Of a DNA stretch of 64,000 nt, positions 30,642 to 40,615 are shown piece by piece. Within the stretch, counting starts at the first letter, position 1; each line of letters starts with the position of its first letter. Position numbers and translations under genes: made by a program. The notes beneath the pieces were generated by a model, which saw nothing but the letters and a program-made list of their open reading frames with translations, was not told the DNA's origin and made no database searches. The stretch is from Bacteroidota bacterium (GTDB taxonomy: Bacteria > Bacteroidota > Bacteroidia > Chitinophagales > Chitinophagaceae), in contig JADJQP010000002.1 in assembly GCA_016712665.1 (NCBI GenBank), positions 646,501 through 710,500 on the forward strand, written 5' to 3'.

Positions 30642-31268
30642 TTAATTAAAAAATCTAGGATGTTTTAACTGTTCTAAGAAATATGAGATTAATTGAGGTT
30701 TAAAAACGACAGGGAAAAGCAATCCGTACACAGCACCGTATAGATGAGCGTCATGCCCAATATTATCCATACTCCTTTTACTCATATAGGATGAATACAC
30801 AATATATCCCACGGCAAATAATAAGGCCGGAATCGGGATGAAAAAGTTTAACATCAAGGTTTGCCATGGATCAAAAATGATGGTAGCCAACCAACCCGCT
30901 GCAATGGCTCCACTAGCTCCCAACGAACGATAGTAGCGGTCCTCCTGGTGTTTGGCATAACTGGGCGCACTTGCTGCAATAAGCGCCGTTACATAACACA
31001 CAGGGTACACATATGGATTTCCAAATAAAAACGCAAAGGTCGTTTCTATTTGTCTTCCAAAAAAATAAAGGGTTAGCATATTAAAAATTAAATGCTGAAC
31101 ATCTGCATGGATAAAGCCATGGGTCACAAATCGCCACAATTCGTTTCGGTCTTTAATATCAACAGGATAAAAAATCAAGCGGTTCAAAAGGTCCACATTC
31201 GAAAATGCTGAAAAAGAGGTAATGACCGTAATGCCGATTATGATATATGTAATGATTCCCTGACTCAT
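30642..31268 (-). CDS. rhomboid family intramembrane serine protease
   Basis: 208 residues with about six hydrophobic segments. The catalytic Ser is in SLGASGAIAAG (residue ~119) and the His in HLYGAVYG (residue ~175), the GxSG...H dyad of rhomboids. The loop-1 sequence ELWRFVTHGFIHADVQHLIFNM is the family's WR/H-x2-H region before a helix. It should cleave transmembrane substrates in the inner membrane; targets unknown. It lies between the aminotransferase (57 bases upstream) and the DUF4397 lipoprotein (9 bases downstream). Confidence 0.92.
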   Translation of the reverse strand: MSQGIITYIIIGITVITSFSAFSNVDLLNRLIFYPVDIKDRNELWRFVTHGFIHADVQHLIFNMLTLYFFGRQIETTFAFLFGNPYVYPVCYVTALIAASAPSYAKHQEDRYYRSLGASGAIAAGWLATIIFDPWQTLMLNFFIPIPALLFAVGYIVYSSYMSKRSMDNIGHDAHLYGAVYGLLFPVVFKPQLISYFLEQLKHPRFFN

Positions 31269-31325
31269 AATAATTTTGTCGCAATAACTGCGCTTTTTAA
31301 AATAAAAAATTAGGTAGCTACCGAC

Positions 31326-32515
31326 TTATTTTTTGTACTGCGTTAAAGCGACCTCCAAGCAATCCATTGCATTGTTGATGTCTTCGCAATTCAATACGTA
31401 GGCAAAACGAACTTCATTTTTGCCAAGCCCCTTAGTGGCATAAAAGCCAGCAGCTGGGGCCATCATTACTGTTTGATTTTTATACGAAAAGGATTCTAAA
31501 GCCACTGGCAAAAATCTTCTGCACTTTCAACCGGCAACTTGGCCATTGCATAAAAGGCTCCGCCCGGATTAGGGCAAAAAACACCCGGAATTTGATTTAA
31601 TCGCTTCACCAGCAAATCTCTACGCTTTACGTACTCAACCTTTACTTCTTCAAAATAATCAGCCGGTAAATCAATGGCCGCCTCTCCCGCAATTTGTGCA
31701 AAAGTGGGCGGGCTCAAACGGGCCTGTGCAAATTTCATGGCTGTATCATACACTTCAGCATTTTTTGTAATAAAGGCCCCAATTCTACCTCCGCAAGCAC
31801 TATAGCGTTTTGAAATGGTATCCATAAGAATGACATGATTCTCCAACCCTTTCAAATGCATCGCAGAAATATGCTGCTGATTATCATAGCAAAATTCTTT
31901 ATAAGCCTCATCAGAAAATAAAAATAAATTATGCTTTAGGCAAATATCCCGCAATACCTCCATCTCTTGCGCAGAATAAAGATATCCTGTCGGATTATTT
32001 GGATTGCAAATCATAATTGCCTTGGTCCGTGGCGTAATATTCCTTTCAAAATCTTCAATAGGTGGCAACTTAAAGCCATCTTCAATGCTTGAGGTTATGG
32101 GAACAATTTTTATTTGCGCAGCTACGGCAAATCCATTATAATTGGCATAAAAGGGTTCCGGAATGATTATTTCATCATGTGGATCCAAGCAACTCATCAT
32201 AGCAAATTGAATGGCTTCACTTCCTCCGGTGGTAACTATTATCTGATTCTTGGTAACGTCTATCGAAAGATGCTTATAGTATGCAGTCAATTTTTCGCGA
32301 TAGCTTTCAAAACCAGCACTGTGACTGTACTCTAAAATAGTAATATTACAATTTCTTACCGCATCCATTATCAGTTTCGGTGTCACAATATCCGGTTGGC
32401 CAATGTTTAAGTGATAAACCTTGACACCTCTTTTTTTTGCTTGTTCAGCATAAGGAACTAATTTCCTAATGGGAGATGAGGGCATCATGTCTCCCCTCAG
32501 AGATACGTTGGGCAT
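31326..32515 (-). CDS. class I/II PLP-dependent aminotransferase, one frameshift
   Basis: About 396 residues after repair. The N-terminal RGDMMPSSPIRKLVPYAEQ and YHLNIGQPDIVTPK, TTGGSEAIQFAM, NPNNPTGYLYS, the PLP lysine in DTISKRYSACGGRIGAF, and MMAPAAGFYATKGLGKNEVRFAY make it an aspartate/alanine-type aminotransferase, as found widely in Bacteroidota. The frame breaks in the T3 run facing 31498-31500; one more T joins ...EDFCQWL to LESFSYKNQ. Substrate cannot be fixed from motifs. A strong -7 element lies 26 bases upstream, just after the stop of giant protein 2. Confidence 0.9.
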
Positions 32516-32540
32516 GTTGATATCAATTTAGTAAAGAATA

Positions 32541-32548
32541 CAAATATA
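32541..32548 (-). promoter_or_regulatory. -7 promoter element (TATATTTG) for the aminotransferase
   Basis: TAnnTTTG match on the minus strand, 26 bases upstream of the start codon, with a TTG about 22 bases further upstream as a possible -33 element. It lies in the short gap after the giant protein 2 stop, so the downstream genes need not depend on the giant's transcript. Confidence 0.55.
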
Positions 32549-32573
32549 ATTGGATTCGCGCTACTTTTGCCAA

Positions 32574-34187
32574 TTATCTAATAAGGTTGATATCTCCTTT
32601 TTTAATATAATTCTCCCCGTCCGTTAAGCAGGTATATCTAAACACATAATAGTATGTGTTCATATCGCATTCTAAGTTTCCATCCATCCCATTCCAGCCG
32701 CTTCTAAAATCATTGGTACTCCATACACGTTTCCCCCAACGATCGTAAATATCAAATTGAATCAGTTCTATACCGGCACTGGTAGTTACTCTGAAAAGAT
32801 CATTATTTCCATCTCCATTTGGCGAAAATGCATTAGGTATAAACACTTCGTCGCAACAAGGCCCAGGTTCAATATATACAGAATCCTTGTCCTTGCATCC
32901 CAATCCATCTACAACATAAACAGTGTAATAACCATAAAATAAATTGGAAGCAACGGCATCCGTTTGAGGTGGCGTAGTAGTCCATAAATACGTGAATGGC
33001 GGTTCACCACCCACAATATTTGCCTGTGCCCAACCTTCCTTTCCGGTTCCGTAACAACCTAAATTTTTCTTACTGATAACGATATCAAGTGGATTCGCTG
33101 GTGGTAAAACAGAAATAATGGTATCAAATTCGCAACCTACTGAATCTCGAATACTTAAGGTATAAATACCCTCGTGTAAATTAATAAAGTTTCCTGTTTG
33201 ATTCATATTCAGACCGGGGCGCAACAAATATGTGTAGCCTCCATTACCTCCTGTTGCTACGGCAATTATCTTACCATCGCTATACCCTACACAAGTAATC
33301 GGATCAATTTGTAAGGTACCAAATTGCAACCTGTCGGGTTGCTGTAGTAGGATTGCTGTATCGACGCTACACCCTAGAGAATCGGTAACAGTAGCTAGAT
33401 AATTTCCTCCGATTAGCGCCCCAAAGAAACCACTATTATTTGGATTCTGATTGTTTAACCAATAAGTGAGCGTCCCCACCCCTCCAACTGCCAAAACATT
33501 TATGATTCCATTGGCCTCGCCCCAACATTTGGGACTCACCATGGTTATATCAGTGAAAAGGATTGGTGCATTTTGATTCAGTGTAACAATTGTGGTTAAG
33601 GTGCAATTGTTAGCATCTGTTGCAACAATAGTGTAGGACCCAGCCGTCAATAGTGAAAAACTACCTAAGGGCGCTTGCATGCCAACATTAGGCAACAAGT
33701 CAAACACCACATTTCCGGTACCGCCACTTGTCACTACCGAAATAGTACCCGTTGAGTCTCCAAAGCATTTAATATCCTGTTTTGTAATCACATCATATTT
33801 AATGGGTTCGGGTTCTAAAATTTCAATGGGTTGAATAGTGGTAGTGCATTGATTTGAATCTACCACATTGACCGTATAGGTGCCTGCAAACAGATTCTGG
33901 AATACACCCGTGGCATTGCTTACATTAACTGGAAGAAGGGTAAAGGTATACGGCAATGTACCACCATTGGCTCCAATTTCTAATTGTCCCGAGTTGCCTC
34001 CACTACACAAAACATTTTGCAAACTAATAACCGATGCCGTAAGTGGCAATGGCTCTGTTATCAATACAACCGTTGATATGGAACAAGCATTTGCATCCGT
34101 GACTGTAATTGTATATGTATTTGCAAGCAAGTTATTAAATACGCCAGTTGCATTATTAATATTCTGTGGCATAATATTGTAATTCAA
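32574..34187 (-). CDS. giant surface protein 2, C-terminal piece: last SprB-type repeats and CHU_C sorting domain
   Basis: 537 residues, the C-terminus of the gene starting at 43669. About six SprB-type repeats of two cysteines each (for example KCFGDSTGTI ... DANNCT) precede a divergent last repeat (NLGCYGTGKEG ... DGLGCKDKDS) and a CHU_C domain from CCDEVFIPNAFSPNGDGNND through IYDRWGKRVW to KKGDINLIR. This is the T9SS type B signal. The apparent start is internal: one missing base in the C3 run at 34223-34225 separates it from the upstream frame, since one added base restores GNTGAITLYASGGTGILNY. Confidence 0.87.
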   Translation of the reverse strand: MNYNIMPQNINNATGVFNNLLANTYTITVTDANACSISTVVLITEPLPLTASVISLQNVLCSGGNSGQLEIGANGGTLPYTFTLLPVNVSNATGVFQNLFAGTYTVNVVDSNQCTTTIQPIEILEPEPIKYDVITKQDIKCFGDSTGTISVVTSGGTGNVVFDLLPNVGMQAPLGSFSLLTAGSYTIVATDANNCTLTTIVTLNQNAPILFTDITMVSPKCWGEANGIINVLAVGGVGTLTYWLNNQNPNNSGFFGALIGGNYLATVTDSLGCSVDTAILLQQPDRLQFGTLQIDPITCVGYSDGKIIAVATGGNGGYTYLLRPGLNMNQTGNFINLHEGIYTLSIRDSVGCEFDTIISVLPPANPLDIVISKKNLGCYGTGKEGWAQANIVGGEPPFTYLWTTTPPQTDAVASNLFYGYYTVYVVDGLGCKDKDSVYIEPGPCCDEVFIPNAFSPNGDGNNDLFRVTTSAGIELIQFDIYDRWGKRVWSTNDFRSGWNGMDGNLECDMNTYYYVFRYTCLTDGENYIKKGDINLIR

Positions 34188-37100
34188 AATACCGGTTCCA
34201 CCACTTGCATAAAGAGTGATAGCCCTGTGTTACCACCACTACATAATACATTTGAAGAATTTATAGAATCTATTACTAATGGGGTCGGGTTGATAATGCT
34301 GGTGGTGGTATTATAGGTACATCCATTAGCATCTGTAACAATGATGGTATAAATACCCCCAAGCAAATTGGTGAACGATCCTGTAAGATTGGTGATATTA
34401 ACCGGTAGTAAATTATAACTTAAAATGCCCGTTCCGCCAGAGCAATTAATATCAATAGTTCCATTATTAAGATTGTTGCAAGAAATATTTGCTGCAGTAA
34501 GTGTATTCAACACAATTTGACTTGGTTCAGCCACAGCCACGATAGTAGTTGCCGTGCAGTTATTGGCATCCGTAACGGTTACCGTATAAATATTTGCGTT
34601 TACATTGTTAAAAATACCGGTCACATTGTTTTGCGCGTTTGGTAAAATACTGTAGTTCAAAATACCGGTGCCTCCGCTAGCTTGTACGGAAATGCTACCA
34701 TCAGTTCCGCCAAAACAAGTGGCATCTGTTGAACTCGCATTTGTAATTACAATAGCTTGCGGTTGGCCAATGAAAACACTTGAAGTAATGCTGCACCCAT
34801 TTGCGTCGGTAGCCGTAACAGTGTAAGTGGTATTTCCAATTAGATTATTAAAGGTCGCAGGTGGTACAAAATTAGCAAAGGGATTTATGGTGTAGGTAAC
34901 AATACCTGTTCCACCTGTAGTACTTACATCGAGGGTTCCATTATTACCACCACTGCACAAAGGTGCATTATTCACTAAATTTGTAAATTGAAGTACTGGA
35001 GGTTCAGAAATCATGACCATGGTTGAAGAAGAACATCCATTTGCATCGGTAGCAACAATCGTGTAATTGAATGCCGGGAGATTGTTGAAGAGCCCTGTTA
35101 TATTTGAAAGGCCAATTGGCTGTAATAAGTAAGTAATTAAACCTGCTCCAACTGCTGTAACTGAAAGAGCACCGTTATTACCTCCATTACACAATACATC
35201 AATGGTACTGTTAATGGTTAGAACCGGTGCATTCGCAGTTGAAATACTAAAGGTACTCGTATTTGTACATCCATTTCCATCTACAACCGTTGCCGTATAA
35301 ACATTGGTGCATAATGAATTGAACAAATTACTTGCCTGAAAATTGATATTGTCAACGCTAAAGGTATAAATCGCATTTCCTCCGGCAGCAAAGAGGGTAG
35401 CAGTTCCATCGCATCCGGGAACACACGTGGCATCTGTTACCAAAATACTGGTAATAATTGGAGAAGGTGTATTTCCAATGTGGATTGCACTAGTGGTAGT
35501 ACACCCAATTGCATCCACCACAGTTATGGTATAGGTTCCAGCAGTTAACCCTGTAATAATATTGCTCAATTGAAAATTGATACCATCAGCAGAATAATTA
35601 TAAATTCCGGTACCTCCCACTGCTGTAATAGTAACAGTACCGGTGTTTGCTGGGTTACACGCTGCATCCGTTGTTAAAGCACTGGTTATGGTTGGTGCAT
35701 TTGGTGCGGCTATCGATACCATACTGGTTGCACTACAACCATTGATGTCTGTTACCGTTATGGTATAATTTCCGGCGGCCACATTCAAAAACACATTGGA
35801 TGCTTGATTCGCACCACCAATTGAATACTGATAGGCAGGTGTGCCTCCGGTAGCTACTATTGTAACGCTTCCATCATTGCCCGGTACACAACTAGGTGCT
35901 GTGGTAGTCACATTTGTAATTTGTAAAATTGGTGGCTCCGTGATGGTAAGGGTCGTACTAATACTGCATCCGTTTGCATCGGTTGCCAACACTGTATAAA
36001 CTCCGGCTGCTAAATTTGTAAAGGTGCCTATGGCATTGTTTTGATTCCCTGGTTGTAAGTTATAATTAATCGGTGCGTTCCCTCCTGTAGTACTTGTAGT
36101 AATGCTTCCATCGGCTCCTCCATTACATGTCACATTAGTTGCAACGGCAGTAGACCAGCTTAGTAAAGCCCCTTGTGTAACTTGCAAGGTGGTAACCAAG
36201 GTACAGCCATTTATATCTGTTGCAGTCATGGTATAAACACCTGCAATCAAGTTCGGGAATAAACCCGTATTGTTGGTGATATTGTTAGGTTGTAAGGTGT
36301 ACGTAATGATACCCGTTCCACCTGCGGCACCGATTGTAATATCGCCATCATTGCCACCATTACAATTTACATTGGTAATGATATTCACCGTCCAGTTTAG
36401 TAAACTTGGTTCTACAATTGCTATCGTACTGCTTACGGTACATCCATTCGCATCTCCTACGGTTATGGTATAAACACCCGCCCCCAAATTCGTAAACTGA
36501 CCATTCGCATTGTTTTGATTTCCCGGTTGTAAATTGTAGTTCAATGCACCTAAACCACCACTCGCCGTAGCAGTAATCGTTCCATCAGTACCGCCATTAC
36601 AAAGTACATCAGTAGCTAGTAAAGAAGTAATAACTGGTGAGTTTGGTGCGGCTATCGATACCACACTCGTTGCACTACAACCATTGATGTCTGTCGCTGT
36701 TATGGTATAATTTCCGGCGGCCACATTCAAAAACACATTGGATGCTTGATTCGCACCACCAATTGAATACTGATAAGCAGGTGTGCCTCCGGTAGCTACT
36801 ATTGTAACGCTTCCATCATTGCCCGGTACACAACTAGGTGCTGTGGTAGTCACATTTGTAATTTGTAAAATTGGTGGCTCCGTGATGGTAAGGGTCGTAC
36901 TAATACTGCATCCGTTTGCATCGGTTGCCAACACCGTATAAACTCCGGCTGCTAAATTTGTAAAGGTGCCTATGACATTGTTTTGATTCCCTGGTTGTAA
37001 GTTATACGTAATCGGTGCGTTCCCTCCTGTAGTACTTGTGGTAATGCTTCCATCGGCTCCTCCATTACAAGTCACATTGGTTGCAACGGCCGTTGACCAG

Positions 37101-40100
37101 CTTAGTAAAGCTCCTTGAGTAACTTGCAAGGTGGTAACCAAGGTACAGCCATTGACATCTGTTGCAGTCATGGTATAAACACCTGCAATCAAGTTCGGGA
37201 ATAAACCCGTATTGTTAGTGATATTGTTAGGTTGTAAGGTGTACGTAATGATACCGGTTCCACCTGTGGCACCGATTGTAATATCGCCATCATTGCCACC
37301 ATTACAATTTACATTGGTAATGATATTCACCGTCCAGTTTAGCAAACTTGGTTCTACAATGGCTATCGTACTGCTTACGGTACATCCATTCGCATCTCCT
37401 ACGGTTATGGTATAAACACCCGCCCCCAAATTCGTAAACTGACCATTCGCATTGTTTTGATTTCCCGGTTGTAAATTGTAGTTCAATGCACCTAAACCAC
37501 CACTCGCCGTAGCAGTAATCGTTCCATCAGTACCGCCATTACAAAGTACATCAGTAGCTAATAAAGAAGTAATAACCGGTGAGTTTGGTGCGGCTATCGA
37601 TACCACACTCGTTACACTACAACCATTGATGTCTGTCGCTGTTATGGTATAATTTCCGTCGGCCACATTCAAAAACACATTGGATGCTTGATTCGCTCCA
37701 CCAATTGAATACTGATAAGCAGGTGTGCCTCCGGTAGCTACTATTGTAACGCTTCCATCATTGCCCGGTACACAACTAGGTGCCGTGGTAGTCACATTTG
37801 TAATTTGTAAAATTGGTGGCTCTGTGATGGTAAGGGTCGTACTAATACTACATCCGTTTGCATCGGTTGCCAACACCGTATAAACTCCGGCTGCTAAATT
37901 TGTAAAGGTGCCTATGGCATTGTTTTGATTCCCTGGTTGTAAGTTATAATTAATCGGTGCGTTCCCTCCTGTAGTGCTTGTGGTAATGCTTCCATCGGCT
38001 CCTCCATTACAAGTCACATTAGTTGCAACGGCAGTAGACCAGCTTAGTAAAGCGCCTTGTGTAACTTGTAAGGTGGTAACCAAGGTACAGCCATTTATAT
38101 CTGTTGCAGTCATGGTATAAACACCTGCAATCAAGTTCGGGAATAAACCCGTATTGTTGGTGATATTGTTAGGTTGTAAGGTGTACGAAATGATACCGGT
38201 TCCACCTGCGGCACCGATTGTAATATCGCCATCATTGCCACCATTACAATTTACATTGGTAATGATATTTACCGTCCAGTTTAGCAAACTTGGTTCTACA
38301 ATTGCTATCGTACTGCTTACGGTACATCCATTCGCATCTCCTACGGTTATGGTATAAACACCCGCACCCAAATTCGTAAACTGACCATTCGCATTGTTTT
38401 GATTTCCAGGTTGTAAATTGTAGTTCAATGCACCTAAACCACCACTTGCCGTAGCAGTAATCGTTCCATCAGTACCGCCATTACAAAGTACATCAGTAGC
38501 TAGTAAAGAAGTAATAAATGGTGAGTTTGGTGCGGCTATCGATACCACACTCGTTACACTACAACCATTGATATCTGTCGCTGTTATGGTATAATTTCCG
38601 GCGGCAACATTCAAAAACACATTGGATGCTTGATTCGCTCCTCCAATCGAATACTGATAAGCAGGTGTGCCTCCGGTAGCTACTATTGTAATACTTCCAT
38701 CATTGCCTGGTACACAACTAGGTGCTGTGGTACTTACATTTGTAATTTGTAAAATCGGTGGCTCTGTGATGGCAAGGGTCGTACTAATACTACATCCGTT
38801 TGCATCGGTTGCCAACACTGTATAAACTCCGGCTGCTAAATTTGTAAAGGTACCTATGGCATTGTTTTGATTCCCTGGTTGCAAGTTATAATTAATCGGT
38901 GCGTTCCCTCCTGTAGTGCTTGTGGTAATGCTTCCATCGGCTCCTCCATTACATGTCACATTGGTTGCAACGGCAGTAGACCAGCTTAGTAAAGCTCCTT
39001 GTGTAACTTGTAAGGTGGTAACCAAGGTACAGCCATTGACATCTGTTGCAGTCATGGTATAAACACCTGCAATCAAGTTCGGGAATAAACCCGTATTGTT
39101 AGTGATATTGTTAGGTTGTAAGGTGTACGTAATGATACCGGTTCCACCTGTGGCACCGATTGTAATATCGCCATCATTGCCACCATTACAATTTACATTG
39201 GTAATGATATTCACCGTCCAGTTTAGCAAACTTGGTTCTACTATGGCTATCGTATTGCTTACGGTACATCCATTCGCATCTCCTACGGTTATGGTATAAA
39301 CACCCGCACCCAAATTCGTAAACTGACCATTCGCATTGTTTTGATTTCCAGGTTGTAAATTGTAGTTCAATGCACCTAAACCACCACTTGCCGTAGCAGT
39401 AATCGTTCCATCAGTACCGCCATTGCAAAGTACATCAGTAGCTAGTAAAGAAGTAATAAATGGTGAGTTTGGTGCGGCTATCGATACCACACTAGTTGCA
39501 CTACAACCATTGATATCTGTCGCTGTTATGGTATAATTTCCGGCGGCCACATTCAAAAACACATTGGATGCTTGATTCGCTCCACCAATTGAATACTGAT
39601 AAGCAGGTGTGCCTCCGGTAGCTACTATTGTAATACTTCCATCATTGCCTGGTACACAACTAGGTGCTGTGGTAGTCACATTTGTAATTTGTAAAATTGG
39701 TGGCTCTGTGATGGTAAGGGTGGTACTAATACTACATCCGTTTGCATCGGTTGCCAACACCGTATAAACTCCAGCTGTTAAATTTGTAAAGGTGCCTATG
39801 GCATTGTTTTGATTCCCTGGTTGCAAGTTATAATTAATCGGTGCGTTCCCTCCTGTAGTACTTGTGGTAATGCTTCCATCGGCTCCCCCATTACATGTCA
39901 CATTAGTTGCAACGGCCGTTGACCAGCTTAGTAAAGCTCCTTGTGTAACTTGCAAGGTGGTAACCAAGGTACAGCCATTTATATCTGATGAGGTCATCGT
40001 ATAAACACCTGCAATCAAGTTCGGGAATAAACCCGTATTGTTAGTGATATTGTTAGGTTGTAAGGTGTACGTAATGATACCGGTTCCACCTGCGGCACCG

Positions 40101-40615
40101 ATTGTAATATCGCCATCATTGCCACCATTACAATTTACATTGGTAATGATATTCACCGTCCAGTTTAGCAAACTTGGTTCTACAATTGCTATCGTATTGC
40201 TTACGGTACATCCATTCGCATCTCCTACGGTTATGGTATAAACACCCGCACCCAAATTCGTAAACTGACCATTCGCATTGTTTTGATTTCCAGGTTGTAA
40301 ATTGTAGTTCAATGCACCTAAACCACCACTTGCCGTAGCAGTAATCGTTCCATCAGTACCGCCATTACAAAGTACATCAGTAGCTAGTAAAGAAGTAATA
40401 AACGGTGAGTTTGGTGCGGCTATCGATACCACACTCGTTACACTACAACCATTGATGTCTGTCGCTGTTATGGTATAATTTCCGGCGGCCACATTCAAAA
40501 ACACATTGGATGCTTGATTCGCTCCACCAATTGAATACTGATAAGCAGGTGTGCCTCCGGTAGCTACTATTGTAATACTTCCATCATTGCCTGGTACACA
40601 ACTGGGGTTAAGCAA
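34184..40615 (-). CDS. giant surface protein 2, central array of SprB-type repeats
   Basis: A 2,143-residue open frame of about 27 SprB-type repeats. From the upstream end it is five consecutive copies of a 314-residue block, each with four distinct repeats starting near TAPSCVPGNDG, LATDVLCNGGTDG, IITNVNCNGGNDG and VATNVTCNGGADG. Seven more diverse repeats follow. Nearly all carry two cysteines, one after the first strand and one in the D.NGC motif. One repeat (TCVPGCDGTA ... LC ... GNGC) has four, like those of giant protein 1. The apparent start is internal: adding one base in the T4 run at 40624-40627 joins ...EPSSVQVQK to SVTLLNPSC. Predicted extended surface adhesin. Confidence 0.87.
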   Translation of the reverse strand: MLNPSCVPGNDGSITIVATGGTPAYQYSIGGANQASNVFLNVAAGNYTITATDINGCSVTSVVSIAAPNSPFITSLLATDVLCNGGTDGTITATASGGLGALNYNLQPGNQNNANGQFTNLGAGVYTITVGDANGCTVSNTIAIVEPSLLNWTVNIITNVNCNGGNDGDITIGAAGGTGIITYTLQPNNITNNTGLFPNLIAGVYTMTSSDINGCTLVTTLQVTQGALLSWSTAVATNVTCNGGADGSITTSTTGGNAPINYNLQPGNQNNAIGTFTNLTAGVYTVLATDANGCSISTTLTITEPPILQITNVTTTAPSCVPGNDGSITIVATGGTPAYQYSIGGANQASNVFLNVAAGNYTITATDINGCSATSVVSIAAPNSPFITSLLATDVLCNGGTDGTITATASGGLGALNYNLQPGNQNNANGQFTNLGAGVYTITVGDANGCTVSNTIAIVEPSLLNWTVNIITNVNCNGGNDGDITIGATGGTGIITYTLQPNNITNNTGLFPNLIAGVYTMTATDVNGCTLVTTLQVTQGALLSWSTAVATNVTCNGGADGSITTSTTGGNAPINYNLQPGNQNNAIGTFTNLAAGVYTVLATDANGCSISTTLAITEPPILQITNVSTTAPSCVPGNDGSITIVATGGTPAYQYSIGGANQASNVFLNVAAGNYTITATDINGCSVTSVVSIAAPNSPFITSLLATDVLCNGGTDGTITATASGGLGALNYNLQPGNQNNANGQFTNLGAGVYTITVGDANGCTVSSTIAIVEPSLLNWTVNIITNVNCNGGNDGDITIGAAGGTGIISYTLQPNNITNNTGLFPNLIAGVYTMTATDINGCTLVTTLQVTQGALLSWSTAVATNVTCNGGADGSITTSTTGGNAPINYNLQPGNQNNAIGTFTNLAAGVYTVLATDANGCSISTTLTITEPPILQITNVTTTAPSCVPGNDGSVTIVATGGTPAYQYSIGGANQASNVFLNVADGNYTITATDINGCSVTSVVSIAAPNSPVITSLLATDVLCNGGTDGTITATASGGLGALNYNLQPGNQNNANGQFTNLGAGVYTITVGDANGCTVSSTIAIVEPSLLNWTVNIITNVNCNGGNDGDITIGATGGTGIITYTLQPNNITNNTGLFPNLIAGVYTMTATDVNGCTLVTTLQVTQGALLSWSTAVATNVTCNGGADGSITTSTTGGNAPITYNLQPGNQNNVIGTFTNLAAGVYTVLATDANGCSISTTLTITEPPILQITNVTTTAPSCVPGNDGSVTIVATGGTPAYQYSIGGANQASNVFLNVAAGNYTITATDINGCSATSVVSIAAPNSPVITSLLATDVLCNGGTDGTITATASGGLGALNYNLQPGNQNNANGQFTNLGAGVYTITVGDANGCTVSSTIAIVEPSLLNWTVNIITNVNCNGGNDGDITIGAAGGTGIITYTLQPNNITNNTGLFPNLIAGVYTMTATDINGCTLVTTLQVTQGALLSWSTAVATNVTCNGGADGSITTSTTGGNAPINYNLQPGNQNNAIGTFTNLAAGVYTVLATDANGCSISTTLTITEPPILQITNVTTTAPSCVPGNDGSVTIVATGGTPAYQYSIGGANQASNVFLNVAAGNYTITVTDINGCSATSMVSIAAPNAPTITSALTTDAACNPANTGTVTITAVGGTGIYNYSADGINFQLSNIITGLTAGTYTITVVDAIGCTTTSAIHIGNTPSPIITSILVTDATCVPGCDGTATLFAAGGNAIYTFSVDNINFQASNLFNSLCTNVYTATVVDGNGCTNTSTFSISTANAPVLTINSTIDVLCNGGNNGALSVTAVGAGLITYLLQPIGLSNITGLFNNLPAFNYTIVATDANGCSSSTMVMISEPPVLQFTNLVNNAPLCSGGNNGTLDVSTTGGTGIVTYTINPFANFVPPATFNNLIGNTTYTVTATDANGCSITSSVFIGQPQAIVITNASSTDATCFGGTDGSISVQASGGTGILNYSILPNAQNNVTGIFNNVNANIYTVTVTDANNCTATTIVAVAEPSQIVLNTLTAANISCNNLNNGTIDINCSGGTGILSYNLLPVNITNLTGSFTNLLGGIYTIIVTDANGCTYNTTTSIINPTPLVIDSINSSNVLCSGGNTGLSLFMQVVEPVF
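35841..40600 (-). repeat. higher-order tandem repeat: five periods of exactly 942 bp
   Basis: The string GTGCCTCCGGTAGCTACTAT starts at 35841, 36783, 37725, 38667, 39609 and 40551, an exact 942-base spacing each time (314 codons, four SprB repeats). Copies differ at scattered single bases, for example GCGGCACC versus GTGGCACC near 36330 and 37268. No indels are visible between copies, in contrast to the indel-rich rest of the window. Confidence 0.95.

Noticed and set aside
36270..40241. Five 67-residue plus-strand open frames spaced exactly 942 bp apart, plus others at 8233, 10387, 13480, 14650, 15241, 15407 and 16886
   Set aside because: They are antisense shadows of the SprB-type repeats on the minus strand. 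Their regular spacing simply mirrors the repeat period, and none has its own family features.
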